Source of the DNA: Hawksworthiomyces lignivorus
Taxonomy: Eukaryota > Ascomycota > Sordariomycetes > Ophiostomatales > Ophiostomataceae
Length of the DNA stretch: 64,000 nt
Reading direction: 5' to 3'
NCBI GenBank assembly: GCA_002917075.1
Contig: NTMA01000066.1
Coordinates: forward strand, 124,001-188,000
Shown here one piece after another: positions 27,780 through 37,169 of the stretch. A model generated the notes under the pieces. That model was given only the letters and a program-made list of their open reading frames with translations, was not told the DNA's origin and ran no database searches. The stretch's first letter is position 1. The number at the start of each line of letters is the position of its first letter. Position numbers and translations under genes: made by a program.

Positions 27780-27918
27780 CGAGGTGTACAGGGGTAATAA
27801 TTGTTATTTTGTTACCTGTGTTTTAGTATGGGATGCTAGAATCTTCAGTGCTATTCTGGGCACTTCGATCTCTAAAAAGATACAACCCAATTAACAATTA
27901 TTACCCCTGTACACCTCG
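27780..27918. mobile_element. MITE-like element with 27-bp perfect TIRs and TA flanks
   Basis: The left end CGAGGTGTACAGGGGTAATA... is repeated as an exact inverted copy at the right end (27 bp each), both outer flanks being TA. The interior is about 85 bp with no coding capacity. Total length 139 bp. A TA duplication with short perfect inverted ends fits a non-autonomous Tc1/mariner-pogo (Fot-like) element. No related transposase is in the window. A fortuitous hairpin of 27 perfect pairs is very unlikely. Confidence 0.75.
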
Positions 27919-28429
27919 TATATGTCTGGTTGGACCCCGACACCAGGGAACCAATAAGAACAAGCCGGACCTAGCGGAAGTCAGAGCCAAAAGGAAAAAG
28001 AAAGAATTAAAAGGTTGAAAAGAGGAAAGTCGGCAAGGGAGCCCCCCGCTCATTGTGCTTAGGTTTCGTTGCTTTTGGATCACCGTTTCTGTCGGCAGCA
28101 ACCGCCCAGATAATCCGCTCCTTATCAGAAAGATGAAGGCAGACATTGCGTCGCCTCGAAATCTATGTAGAAGTGAACCCCCAAGCACGCATTTTCTGGT
28201 AATGAAGCAGGGCTGGCAAAATGACAAGGAGGGAAGAGTTGAAACCAGAATTGCGAATAAAAAGCAATGACAAAACCCACTCTTCGACTAAACAAAAAAG
28301 CTCTACTTTTTCCCGCTTCTGTCTTTCTTCACTTCTTGATTGCTAGGCCTTTCTCATCACATAGAAAAATAAAGCGATAATCGGCAAGAGTGAGCGGGAT
28401 TAATCAAGCTCAAGAGTCATTGATACAAC

Positions 28430-28435
28430 CACGTG
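28430..28435. promoter_or_regulatory. CACGTG E-box upstream of the permease
   Basis: Palindromic CACGTG (context CCACGTGACC) about 195 bp upstream of the permease ATG. Such sites bind bHLH factors of the Cbf1/Pho4 type in fungi. The role here is inferred only from the sequence and position. Confidence 0.3.
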
Positions 28436-28629
28436 ACCATTGAAGGCGCGCGCAAAAGGTAGCGAGAAAGAAGGAAATTTGCCGCATATGAACCAGCGCT
28501 AACCAGCATCAAATTTTACACTACTCTCAATTTGAGTGCCTGCTTCGTATGCTTTGGACGACAAGACAATACGAAAAGAGAAGAAAGTAACAATTTCTCA
28601 TAGCCTTGCGCGAGATCAAGGCGAAGAAA

Positions 28630-30506
28630 ATGTCGTCGTCAGAGAGAGAAAATTCAGCAAATGAGCCATTTGGCACTGACGTGGAGAAGCAGTCTCCTCT
28701 TGAAGATCATGGCCAAGCCGAGCAATTCGAACGTGAACGCCGCGGCCAGGGAGCGGTTGGCGGCTTCGCCCGTATCAAAGACATTTTGACCATCAAGGAA
28801 GGTGAAGTATATAACCCGCAGCCGGAGAAAAATGCAAGGTGGTACCAGCGTTTGATTGATGCCGGTTTTGAGGACAACGGCATCAAGCCTGTTCCCTTGG
28901 ATCAACGGACAAACACGCAATATAGCAATCTCTTTACCATTTTCTTCACCAGCATGCTCAGTCTCTTGCCGTAAGTCCTCCCTAGCTTTCAACGACATGA
29001 ACGATTCCGTTTCGCTGATCAAGCAGTCTCCCGACTGGTATTCTTGCGACAACCGTCTTTGAACTGAGTCTTCGCGACTCCTCTCTCATCATCCTCTTCT
29101 TTGGAATCCTCACAGTTCTTCCAGCGGCATTCCTGGGTATCGGAGGGTCTCAAACGGGCATGCGCCAGCAAATTCAAGCTCGTTACTCGTTTGGGTATGT
29201 TGCAAATGCCTTTGCACCAACCACACTTGTGGTATGAAGAAAGAAGTGTATAAATATAGCTGAAGAAGGATGGATATGTTGTATCTCGCTTCTGTTCCGT
29301 TAACTAACCATATCAACATCGAAACAGGCTCTACCTTGCGACGATCCCGCTATTGTTAAATGCAGCAACCGTCACCGGGTTCACTCTCATTTCCTCCGTT
29401 GTCGGCGGCCAAACCATCTCAGCTCTAAATCCCGAAAGAGTCAGCGTTAGCGTTGGGATCGTGGTTATCGTCATTGTAAGCTTAGTGGCATCGCTCTTTG
29501 GCTACCGGGCGTTACACTTCGTGGAGCGCTGGACATGGATTCCCAACATCATCTCGCTTCTCATCGCCGTTGGGTGTGGCGGCAAGTATCTGCACTTGCA
29601 AGCTCCAACAGAACCTGCCACGGCGTCTCAAGTCCTTTCGTATGGTGGTATCATTGCAGGTTACTTCATTACCTTTAGTGGAACAACTTCAGATTATTCC
29701 ACGTACCACAACCCTTCTGCTTCCAAGTAAGGTTTAACATATTTCCTCTGAAAGTTGTCGACTCGTTTGGCGCCCCAATCTGGCTAACTTGTAATCCAAT
29801 TTCTCTTAGGTTAAAGATATTCTGTTGCATGTACTTTGGCATTCTCGTGCCATCTGTGCTCCTTTTGATTCTTGGCGCAGCTATTGGCGGTGCCATACCA
29901 AATGTGGAGTCGTGGAATCAACAGTATACGGACTTGGGCGCCGGCGGCGTAATCTATGAGATGCTGACACCTGCTGGTGGCTTTGGCAAGTTTATCGTTG
30001 TGCTGCTTGCTTTAAGTAGCATAGGTAATATTGCCATATCGTCATACTCTGTGTCATTGAACCTCCAGATGCTCTTGCCATTCTTCGCGCGAATTCCTCG
30101 ACTTGTCTTCGTCATCATCACCCTTGCCATTATGATTCCCTTTGCCATAAAGGCCGCTGAAGAGTGGGACGAAAGCTTGACAAATTTTCTTGCTATTATC
30201 GGCTATTGGGCTGGATGCTTCGCTGCCGTGCTGATCGAGGAGCTCCTTGTCTTCCGTCGCATGGACTTCTCTACTTACGATCTCGCGATCTGGAACGTGG
30301 GCAGCAAGTTGCCAACCGGCCTGGCTGCTCTTGGTGCATCGATTCTCTCTTTCGGCCTTGTTGTCCCGGGCATGGCTGAGGTATGGTACACAGGGCCAAT
30401 TGCTGAGCACACAGGTGATATTGGATTCGAGATGGCATTTGCCGTCACCTGGATCTGCTACTGGCCGCTTCGTTGGCTAGAGATCAAATGGCGTGGCCAT
30501 CTATGA
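28630..30506 (+). CDS. FCY2: Purine-cytosine permease (NCS1 family, FCY2/FcyB type)
   Basis: Plasma-membrane H+ symporter of the nucleobase-cation-symport-1 family, expected to import cytosine and purines. Exons 28630-28970, 29027-29194, 29328-29726 and 29810-30506 join in frame to 534 aa, the usual length for the FCY group. The first junction gives LLPLPTGILATTVFELSLRDS, the second RYSFG/LYLAT, the third SASK/LKIFCCMYFG, all typical of the family. About twelve hydrophobic segments are visible; the hydrophilic first ~85 residues form the cytosolic N-terminus. Start chosen at MSSSERENS, the first in-frame ATG. The third intron-flanked exon includes FSGTTSDYSTY, a substrate-region motif of FCY2-like permeases. 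Substrate range (cytosine, adenine, hypoxanthine, guanine) is inferred from the family. The gene is convergent with RIB7, stop codons 293 bp apart. Confidence 0.92.
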
Positions 30507-30799
30507 GCAAGGTTGCCCTGAATTCTAAGTTGGAAGATGATGGCGAGTAAAATGAATATATAGTTTCATTAATCCTGTGAGCTAGACGATTATAGTGGGC
30601 ATGATATGAACTTGATATGGCCACGGTACGCAAGCTCCGTGGAGATTGAGCCAATTTGAAGAAATTTTACCTCGGACTTGAGATCTTGATTCAGCGCAAG
30701 CATTTTTTTTTATTGGAGGGATGTATGCCGTATCAGCAAGAAGATGTTCATCAGTGAAAGAATCTACTTCGCTGAGAGGCTCAACAAGGTTGATTAAAA

Positions 30800-31645
30800 T
30801 CACGAGTTGAATTTGCCACATAATATAACATCTTCACCTAGCTGTTGCCATCTGACATCTGTCAAACGTGCTACGGCAGCGGTGGCACTGTCTCCACGGC
30901 TAGGTGAAACAACAACGCCACCACGACCTAGCCAAACTGGAGCAATAGTGATGATGACGGAGTCGACAAAGATGCTGTTGTTTGGCTCCAAGAGTGTGTT
31001 AATTATGCTTCCGCCTCCTTCAATCATTATGCTGCTTAAACCGAGGCTCGCAATTAGAGTGAAGACATCGTTCCAGTTGAAATGGGTAACTTCAGCGTTG
31101 TCGTCAGCGGGGCTGGGTGCGACGCTGAGATTGATGTATTTGCCGCCATGGCTCTCAAGAAGCTGGCGTTTTATTGTGTCAGGTTCGCGTGTGGATGTCA
31201 CAACAAAAGGAGCGAGCCCCAAGCCACTCCGCACTACAGCTAACACACGACTATCGTGCGTCAGCGGCCAGCGATCGTGAGGATCAAGGATGATAGGCCG
31301 CGGCTGATTGGTGGCGACATACTGGCCGTTATCAACTTCACCAATTCGACAGTTGAGGCCCGGATTGTCAGCCACAGCAGTGCCGACTCCGACTAAGATT
31401 GCATCGTGACGGCTGCGCAAGTAGTGTGTCATGGCCTTGGATTCAGGGCCAGAGAGAGAAGTGCGCACTCCAGGTGCAAGAGCCAGTGATGAGTCCAGAG
31501 ACGTAGCAAAGGTAAGCGTTACAAAAGGCCGCCGTTGAGTGTGGTCCGGGGATGTTGGTTGTCCAGATAAATGTGGCAAGCGAGGAGGGAGGTAAGCCTC
31601 CAATTTTGCAGCATCGCTTGCGGGGAAATGCAGGGCCTCTGCCAT
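30800..31645 (-). CDS. RIB7: RIB7: 2,5-diamino-6-ribosylamino-4(3H)-pyrimidinone 5'-phosphate reductase
   Basis: Second or third step of riboflavin synthesis: NADPH-dependent reduction of the ribosyl side chain of the GTP-derived diaminopyrimidine to the ribityl form. Single exon, 281 aa, the family length. Seen: RPFVTLTFATSLDSSLA near residue 40 (start of the RibD C-terminal reductase fold), HYLRSRHDAILVGVGTAVADNPGLNCR (substrate and NADPH binding), RPIILDPHDRWP, and IMIEGGGSIINTLL, the glycine-rich NADPH loop. The start MAEALHFPA gives a short N-terminal extension of ordinary fungal length. Identity is firm. Confidence 0.95.
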   Translation of the reverse strand: MAEALHFPASDAAKLEAYLPPRLPHLSGQPTSPDHTQRRPFVTLTFATSLDSSLALAPGVRTSLSGPESKAMTHYLRSRHDAILVGVGTAVADNPGLNCRIGEVDNGQYVATNQPRPIILDPHDRWPLTHDSRVLAVVRSGLGLAPFVVTSTREPDTIKRQLLESHGGKYINLSVAPSPADDNAEVTHFNWNDVFTLIASLGLSSIMIEGGGSIINTLLEPNNSIFVDSVIITIAPVWLGRGGVVVSPSRGDSATAAVARLTDVRWQQLGEDVILCGKFNS

Positions 31646-32712
31646 TTCGTAAGATATCGTTGCTAAGTCAAAGATATGATTGCTCTCGCCTGGTTGCTAA
31701 ATGAACATTCGATATAATGAGATCAACAGCAAAGCTTGGAGGGAAGAAGGAAAGCAATAAAGAAAATATTTCAAGATAAGTGAGTGAAGGGGGCTGAACA
31801 GAGTTGCAAAAGAAACTTTAAACTGTGTGGCTAAACCAACGTGACCCCATCTAAGGTGGAAGACGAAAAAGAAGGAAAGCCATCGAGTTATATTGGAACA
31901 AAGGGATATAGCTGCTTGTTGAATTTCTGGTCCTAGAATCTCTTGGAAGCGAAAAACTACATGGCAGAATGAGGGGTTAAATAAACAGGTAGCCCTTGCT
32001 TAACGACACCTAGGTTTTCCGAGTTTATTAACAGTTTTGTAAGATAGAAATCGCTTCGTTATGAGGGGATGCTAAGGGCTTATTTATATACCTTTACTCC
32101 TTTCTCTTCAAATTATGCGAAATTAATGGTCTAAATCAATAGACCGGGAGGAATTGAGCGAATGGAAGTTAAATGAAGCAAAAAACAAATTAGCGTTATA
32201 CGTTACAAGACAGAAAGAGCAAGAGGTATCGTTAGTCAATGGCCTTCGGGAGAAAAGGAAAAGCGCGAGTGAATAATTGATCAAGGAGAGACACATACCT
32301 TTGGAGGACGAAGCAAAACCTGTGCACACAAACAAAGCTGGTGAAAGACAAGCGGATCTTGAGAATTGCCTGCCGGGAAATTTAGCGTGAGAACTAGTCC
32401 GCCTAGGAAAAGACGGCACTACATACTCCGTACAGAGTAGTGGCATTCGATGCTAAAACTGCTCTACTCTTGGGCGCTACTACCGCGTGTCTGGTAAGTT
32501 CGCTTCATCTTGAGAACCTTTGATCCCCAATATCTTTCTTTCGCAATTTATGGTGTTGTTTTAAGTTGTAAGAACATCTTTTGGCGTAAAGCTGGAGCCG
32601 AATCATTAATATCTACTTGCATGTGAGCTTCGTTTAGAAGCTGGTCTCAACTTAGCAAGATTTAGGCAATCCTTAGTTATATTTTATATTACGTAAGGTA
32701 GTTCGAGCTAAT
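31646..32712. promoter_or_regulatory. Upstream region of RIB7, no other gene seen
   Basis: Non-coding stretch from the RIB7 start to the Mutator-like element. It includes one TACTCCGTA motif at 32424-32432 and the left copy of the element's target-site duplication at 32705-32712. No frame with family signal. Confidence 0.4.
32424..32432. repeat. TACTCCGTA intergenic motif
   Basis: Exact copy of the recurrent 9-mer, followed by ...CAGAGTA so that it forms a short imperfect inverted repeat. Confidence 0.4.
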
Positions 32713-32824
32713 GGCCCCCAATAGATGCACACATGTGTGCAAATAAAATTTAGATGACTAAACCTCGCTCCACGTGATATTTCATACACATGCCTACTAC
32801 CTGGATCAAATACAGCACTAATAT
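32713..32824 (+). repeat. Left terminal inverted repeat of the MULE
   Basis: 112 bp. It begins GGCCCCCAATAGATGCACAC. Compared with the right copy it lacks 16 nt after GTGTGC, and that gap is bordered by GC on both sides. It is followed by extra ATATCAC-type repeats not present on the right. Confidence 0.85.
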
Positions 32825-33338
32825 CACTAATATCACCAATATCGTCACAAAAGCCTCAACAAAATGACCTCTCTCCCTCCCGAAGCTGCCTACCTCCCTG
32901 CCTCTCGAAGCCGAATAAAGACAAGCCCTCCTTCAATTAATTAATCATTGGGCAGCGCCTCGCGGTTGTGCCTTTGTTGTTAGTCGGTCGAATAAGGACG
33001 GCTCGGTTGACTTAGAGTCTTTTGTGCCTATGTTATGGCGGCGTGAGGGTTTACCACTGTGTTATACAACAAAAAAATCACTATTCAAGCACCCAGTGCT
33101 TGAATCCTTGACACTAACGTATATTACCTTTGTGCCAGCGCACTTCGTGACACCGGGCCGTTGCCGTAGAAGCTCGGACAACAGATGCAAGCGGTGGAGG
33201 CACGTGTAGAGCAAGTAAATGCCAGGTTGTAGGCAGTTCTAGGGACATGGAAATTGCTAGAGTATGGAATTACCATGGAGCCAAATATATATGGTAATTT
33301 GCAGTAATTTTTGCTATTTCTGAATGCTTTTTGTGACA

Positions 33339-33466
33339 ATATTAGTGCTGTATGTGATCCAGGTAGTAGGCATGTGTATGAAATATCACGTGGAGCGAGG
33401 TTTAGTCATCTAAATTTTATTTGCGGCCCCCAATAGATGCACACATGTGTGCATCTATTGGGGGCC
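33339..33466 (-). repeat. Right terminal inverted repeat of the MULE
   Basis: 128 bp, the inverted copy of the left repeat. The outermost 42 bases (33425-33466) form a perfect palindrome with GGCCCCC and GGGGGCC ends and ACACATGTGT in the centre. Confidence 0.85.
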
Positions 33467-34797
33467 GAGCTAATCTCTATTGCAAGCACCGTTACCCGTC
33501 TTTCGGATAAGCAGCTTAGTATGTAAGTCTCTTTGAAGCGAATCGGGAAATTGGAACGTATTTGTTTCACACGTTGTTAATAAGCAATAGCCTCGGCTAC
33601 GAGAAAATAGGATCGCGCTCATAGAACGCGATAGACGTACATATATTGTAGCCAGGGTAAAATTCCAAAAGTTGGGGGGGATGCTCTCAACCAAAGCCAG
33701 AAGATGAAAATGTCATCCCCAAAGTCCCAAATGGTAAGGGTGAGAAAGAAGGGTAAGGTATATACTTCTAGATACTGATAGGAGGATTCAACGCTGCTCC
33801 ATAAGCACACTATCCCGCATTACTTCTACATACTAGGATGCTTGTACATATATACACGCTGGCTAGTTTCTCGGAGCCTTGGCTGGGGATTACGGTATAC
33901 GGGGACGCTTATGTAACACCGTGTTAGATTTCTTTGCTTTACGTGTATTATACGTGTACGAGTGCAAAGCCCGCCGCTACGCGGGCGGTAGGTTAAAATC
34001 TGCCTTCTCAATACGAAAATTATTTGAATTACTGCAAGCAGCGCTTAGTAATAAAATACGGATAGAGATGATACCGGGCCCATTCGGCGAGGGAGACTCT
34101 CTTGTTATACGTGTATGTAGGTCACTGGCACACTGGGTTCTTCATCGCTGAGTGGCTCAAGTGATCAGTCAAGCTGTTTTTTCTTGCCAGAGCTAATTAG
34201 GTCTAAGCCTACCTTTGCCACAATGGAAAGAACAAAAATGGACATCAAACATCTGGGATCAGCTGAGACGTAAGTGGTTTGAGAAGGGGTCGAGGCGATT
34301 ACGCGGCACAAACAGCGTGATTTTAGGATTTTCCATTTCTAGCCGCCAAAGCTTGGCTTTTCTTATAATCTCTTGGAAAAGTCATATTTTTATCTTCGCC
34401 TCCAACGCTAAAGCTCTTGTTGCAAACCATAGGAATTTCGAATGAAAGGCAGGAAAAAGGAAGGAATGATATACGACTGACAAAGCCAAGCTTCACCAAT
34501 CAGCGACTGAGAGGCCGAGGAGGTTTCTCGCAGGTTCCTGGGCTCTTTTCCTTCTTGGTTGGAAGTGCTTACGGACAAATTATATGCTCACCTGACTTGC
34601 ATCACTTCAGCAGTTCCCGTCGGCTTTGATAGACAATTATTGCTCCATTTTCTATTTCGACCTTTCACATTTACAATCCCATCGCTTCGCTCTCGTTTCC
34701 ATCTACCTGTACACCGCAAATACGGTAACAGAACACATTTTATTCGTGCACTGCTCAATCCAACTTGGCCCGATTTGTAACTTCAATATTCTCAGTG
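33467..34797. other. Intergenic region between the MULE and the CYSTM gene
   Basis: It starts with the right target-site copy (33467-33474). A 90-codon plus-strand frame (33879-34151) overlaps a minus-strand frame and shows no motif I know. The last 300 bases are pyrimidine-rich and probably hold the promoter and leader of the gene at 34798. Confidence 0.4.
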
Positions 34798-35157
34798 ATG
34801 TCTAACAAGGAGAACCCACCCGCCTATCCCGGTTCGCCACAGGCCCCTGCAGCTGCATACTATGGTAGCGGCAACCCGGCCGGCTTCAACAATAACGGAC
34901 CCTATCAGCAGGGTCCACAGATGGGTTACTATCAACAACCATCATATCAGAACACGCATTACGGCGGCCAGCAGCCATATGGACAGATGCCCTACAGCGG
35001 CTCCCAGTATGGACAGCCATATGGCCAACACCCACCAACTGGTTACTACCAGCAGAGTGGTTATTACAATGATCGCGGCAACGGCACAGACAGCTGTCTA
35101 ACCGCTCTCTTGGGTGCTGCGGCCTGCTGTTGCTGTCTCGACTGTCTCTTGTTTTGA
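34798..35157 (+). CDS. Small Tyr/Gln/Gly-rich protein with Cys-rich C-terminus (CYSTM-like)
   Basis: 119 aa, one exon, starting MSNKENPPAYPG. Residues ~10-92 are a disordered, prion-like stretch of Pro, Tyr, Gln and Gly with repeated YGQ and YYQQ units. The C-terminus TALLGAAACCCCLDCLLF is a short hydrophobic, cysteine-rich tail like the CYSTM module, which is found in tail-anchored, often palmitoylated stress-tolerance proteins of eukaryotes. A role at the plasma membrane is inferred from that resemblance only. A non-ATG frame extends 11 codons upstream, but the ATG at 34798 is the natural start. Confidence 0.8.
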   Translation: MSNKENPPAYPGSPQAPAAAYYGSGNPAGFNNNGPYQQGPQMGYYQQPSYQNTHYGGQQPYGQMPYSGSQYGQPYGQHPPTGYYQQSGYYNDRGNGTDSCLTALLGAAACCCCLDCLLF

Positions 35158-35759
35158 GCTCATCTCAAAACCATGGGCTTGAAAGGAAGAGGCTCACAAC
35201 AAGAAAGAGTACTTCTCAAAATACGAGACAAAAAAAACTACAGCTTTCCCAATCACTATAGATCCAAATCCGGAACTAGCAGCCTTTTCAATCATTTCGT
35301 TTTACATTACATCTTACATATGTCCTCGCTGTGAATTATTTTGTCGAGGCTTTATTTCTTCCAAATTAGCTGTATAGATACCTAACTAGTCATGGTGCAC
35401 TAGTGAACTGCAGCATACCTTGGAGGGTCGTCATTAGGAGTTGCTTGATCATGGGATTAGAGGAGGATATGTTGCTTGGTATTATTTGGCGTTTGGTTTC
35501 CCCTGCTTCAATTTTATTTTCTTTCCCGGAGGCGCGACTGCTAGGAATATTTGGAAACCAGGAACAGCTGACTAGCATTCGGCGCAAGGATGAAGCTTGA
35601 GAGGATGGTGATCTCTACGTCTCTACCTTTGATTTCTGTACGATTTTTATTCATTGCGGCTCCAGAAATTATTCGCGTTTAGCTTCTGTGTAATATAAAA
35701 TACATCAAAGGCAATCCAAATTGACTCAAAAGAAAGGCTATGTTGGCTGTTACCCAATA
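35158..35759. other. Convergent 3' spacer
   Basis: 600 bp between the stop codons of the CYSTM-like gene (+) and the FAD monooxygenase (-). AT-rich; overlapping short frames at 35390-35600 on both strands are without motif. Confidence 0.4.
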
Positions 35760-37169
35760 TCATGATACTGTCGCATAAAGTTTGTCGAACTGGGCTTCAG
35801 CCTCTGCGACGCAATCATACGAGTAGATCATCTTCTGCACATCTGGCGAAGCCCACTTGTCCGGTATGGCCTTCTTACCATCCGACTGGTGTGCTGCAAA
35901 CTGCCGGTCGCGCTCTTCGCGTGCCGCACCTTCACCAAGATGCAGCACTCGGCCAGAGTGAAAGGCCATGTCCACCAACATAGACGTACGCTCCTTGCGA
36001 AGGAGTTCGTATGTCTTAAGGCAGCGGTAGATGCTCTTCGAATTCCCCGTGTCTGCCCGACTTAGCACTTCTGCCAAGACCGCTCCATCCTCGATCGCCA
36101 TTGCAGCGCCTTGACTCAGATGCGGCAGGGTTGGATGGCATGCGTCACCTAATAGTGCCACAGCACCATGCACCCACGTGGGAAGTTCGCGGTGCTGTCG
36201 CAGACGCCATTCGCACACTTCTCCCTCAGGAACCATGTTGAGCATTCGCTGCACGAGTGGGCAAAAGTCTTGAAAGACGGCTAGCATCTCACTCTTGGAT
36301 CCCCGGGTAGTGTACGTGGCAGAAGGTGCCGCTGCAAAATGCACATCTGGTTGAGCACTTGACAAATTGTAGACAGACTTGTTTGCTACCGGATAGGCGA
36401 TGATGTGGCGACGCTCACCGATCCAGCGCACGACGAGGTCACTATCGAGAAGGCTGCACATTTCAGGATCGTCTTTCATCTGATCGCGCGTCAGCATGAT
36501 TCGGTAAGCTGCCTGTCCTGTGTCGGCCTCTTCGGTGGATAGGCCGAGCTCGCTCAGCAAAGCACTCCGTGTAGGCGACTTGATGCCATCGGCGCCGAGG
36601 ATGACGTCGACTTCCAGAGTCGTTATTGGCGTCGGCGAGCTCAGTCCTTCATCTTCTTGTCTTGATTGATCTTGCTGCTGCTGTTCCTCGCTGCCATTTA
36701 CTTCTGTTTTCTGCCCTCGCTTCTGCAGCCGCAAAACCGGTCGGGGCCCAAACCGCTCAATTCCTACAAGCGCCGTAGAAAAGTGAAACTTCACGGCGGG
36801 CTCAGCGATGCAAGCTTGATACATGCCACCGGCGAGTGACGACCGGTGGCCTGTACAATGTGGATAGCCGTACAGTTCATAGACGTTGCTCATGTCGACG
36901 TGCGCGAGCTCGGTATCGGAGCTTCCCTGTCGAATGCTCGTTTCTTGCACTTTTGTCGCCTCTTTTTCGATGCCAGCCCAGCAGCCGAGCCGGGTAAGAA
37001 TGCGGGCCATATTCGGAGCCATCTGAATACCAGCACCGACAAAGCCTAGATCGGCCGCAGACTCAAATACGTCAATATGCTTGAAGCCCTTCTTCGCCAG
37101 CGACAGCGCACATCCTAGGCCACCCATGCCAGCGCCAATGATAGCGATGCGTAAGTCGTAAACTGCCAT
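35760..37169 (-). CDS. FAD-dependent monooxygenase, salicylate hydroxylase-like
   Basis: Class A flavoprotein monooxygenase, 469 aa, no intron. Seen: N-terminal Rossmann motif IAIIGAGMGGLGCALSLAK (residues ~7-25), the mid-protein VDVILGADGIKSPTRSAL (DG motif), and GAVALLGDACHPTLPHLSQGAAMAIEDG (GD motif binding FAD ribityl). These three define the UbiH/salicylate 1-hydroxylase fold that hydroxylates aromatic rings with NAD(P)H and O2. The substrate cannot be named. A hydrophilic insertion rich in Gln and Glu (EEQQQQDQSRQEDEG) interrupts the fold before the DG motif. The start MAVYDLRIA places the dinucleotide motif at the usual distance; the longer upstream frame lacks an ATG. No biosynthetic partners adjoin it. 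Confidence 0.9.
   Translation of the reverse strand: MAVYDLRIAIIGAGMGGLGCALSLAKKGFKHIDVFESAADLGFVGAGIQMAPNMARILTRLGCWAGIEKEATKVQETSIRQGSSDTELAHVDMSNVYELYGYPHCTGHRSSLAGGMYQACIAEPAVKFHFSTALVGIERFGPRPVLRLQKRGQKTEVNGSEEQQQQDQSRQEDEGLSSPTPITTLEVDVILGADGIKSPTRSALLSELGLSTEEADTGQAAYRIMLTRDQMKDDPEMCSLLDSDLVVRWIGERRHIIAYPVANKSVYNLSSAQPDVHFAAAPSATYTTRGSKSEMLAVFQDFCPLVQRMLNMVPEGEVCEWRLRQHRELPTWVHGAVALLGDACHPTLPHLSQGAAMAIEDGAVLAEVLSRADTGNSKSIYRCLKTYELLRKERTSMLVDMAFHSGRVLHLGEGAAREERDRQFAAHQSDGKKAIPDKWASPDVQKMIYSYDCVAEAEAQFDKLYATVS

Larger units (their letters stand above)
20115..28629. other. 8.5 kb gene-poor AT-rich region
   Basis: No frame over about 140 codons and none with a recognisable domain. The stretch 22.3-25.6 kb is the most AT-rich part of the window. 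It contains two TACGGAGTA-type motifs (23054-23062, 27654-27662), a TTC microsatellite, a 38-bp poly(A) tract and a MITE-like element (27780-27918). The left end is upstream of the zinc-cluster gene, the right end upstream of the permease. It could hold long regulated promoters, non-coding transcripts or decayed repeats; I cannot separate these by eye. Confidence 0.4.
32713..33466 (+). mobile_element. Decayed non-autonomous Mutator-like element (MULE)
   Basis: Long terminal inverted repeats (left 32713-32824, right 33339-33466) match with one mismatch plus one 16-nt gap. The element is flanked by the direct repeat GAGCTAAT (32705-32712 and 33467-33474); the preceding C also matches, so the duplication is 8 or 9 bp. 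Long TIRs and an 8-9 bp duplication suit Mutator. The interior keeps broken coding pieces: around 32930-33050 a frame reads LLQLINHWAAPRGCAFVVSR, like the N-terminal FAR1-type domain of fungal MULE transposases, and after a frameshift near 33020 a CYGG-type piece resembling its CDRGG block. A later fragment reads QMQAVEARVEQVNARL before a stop. Stops and frameshifts show no active transposase. hAT (8-bp duplication) is the main alternative. Confidence 0.82.

Noticed and set aside
33879..34151. 90-codon frame next to the Mutator-like element
   Set aside because: Lies outside the target-site duplication, shows no transposase motif and overlaps an open frame on the other strand.
36846..37049. 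Plus-strand frames inside the FAD monooxygenase and other genes
   Set aside because: Antisense shadows of confirmed coding exons.
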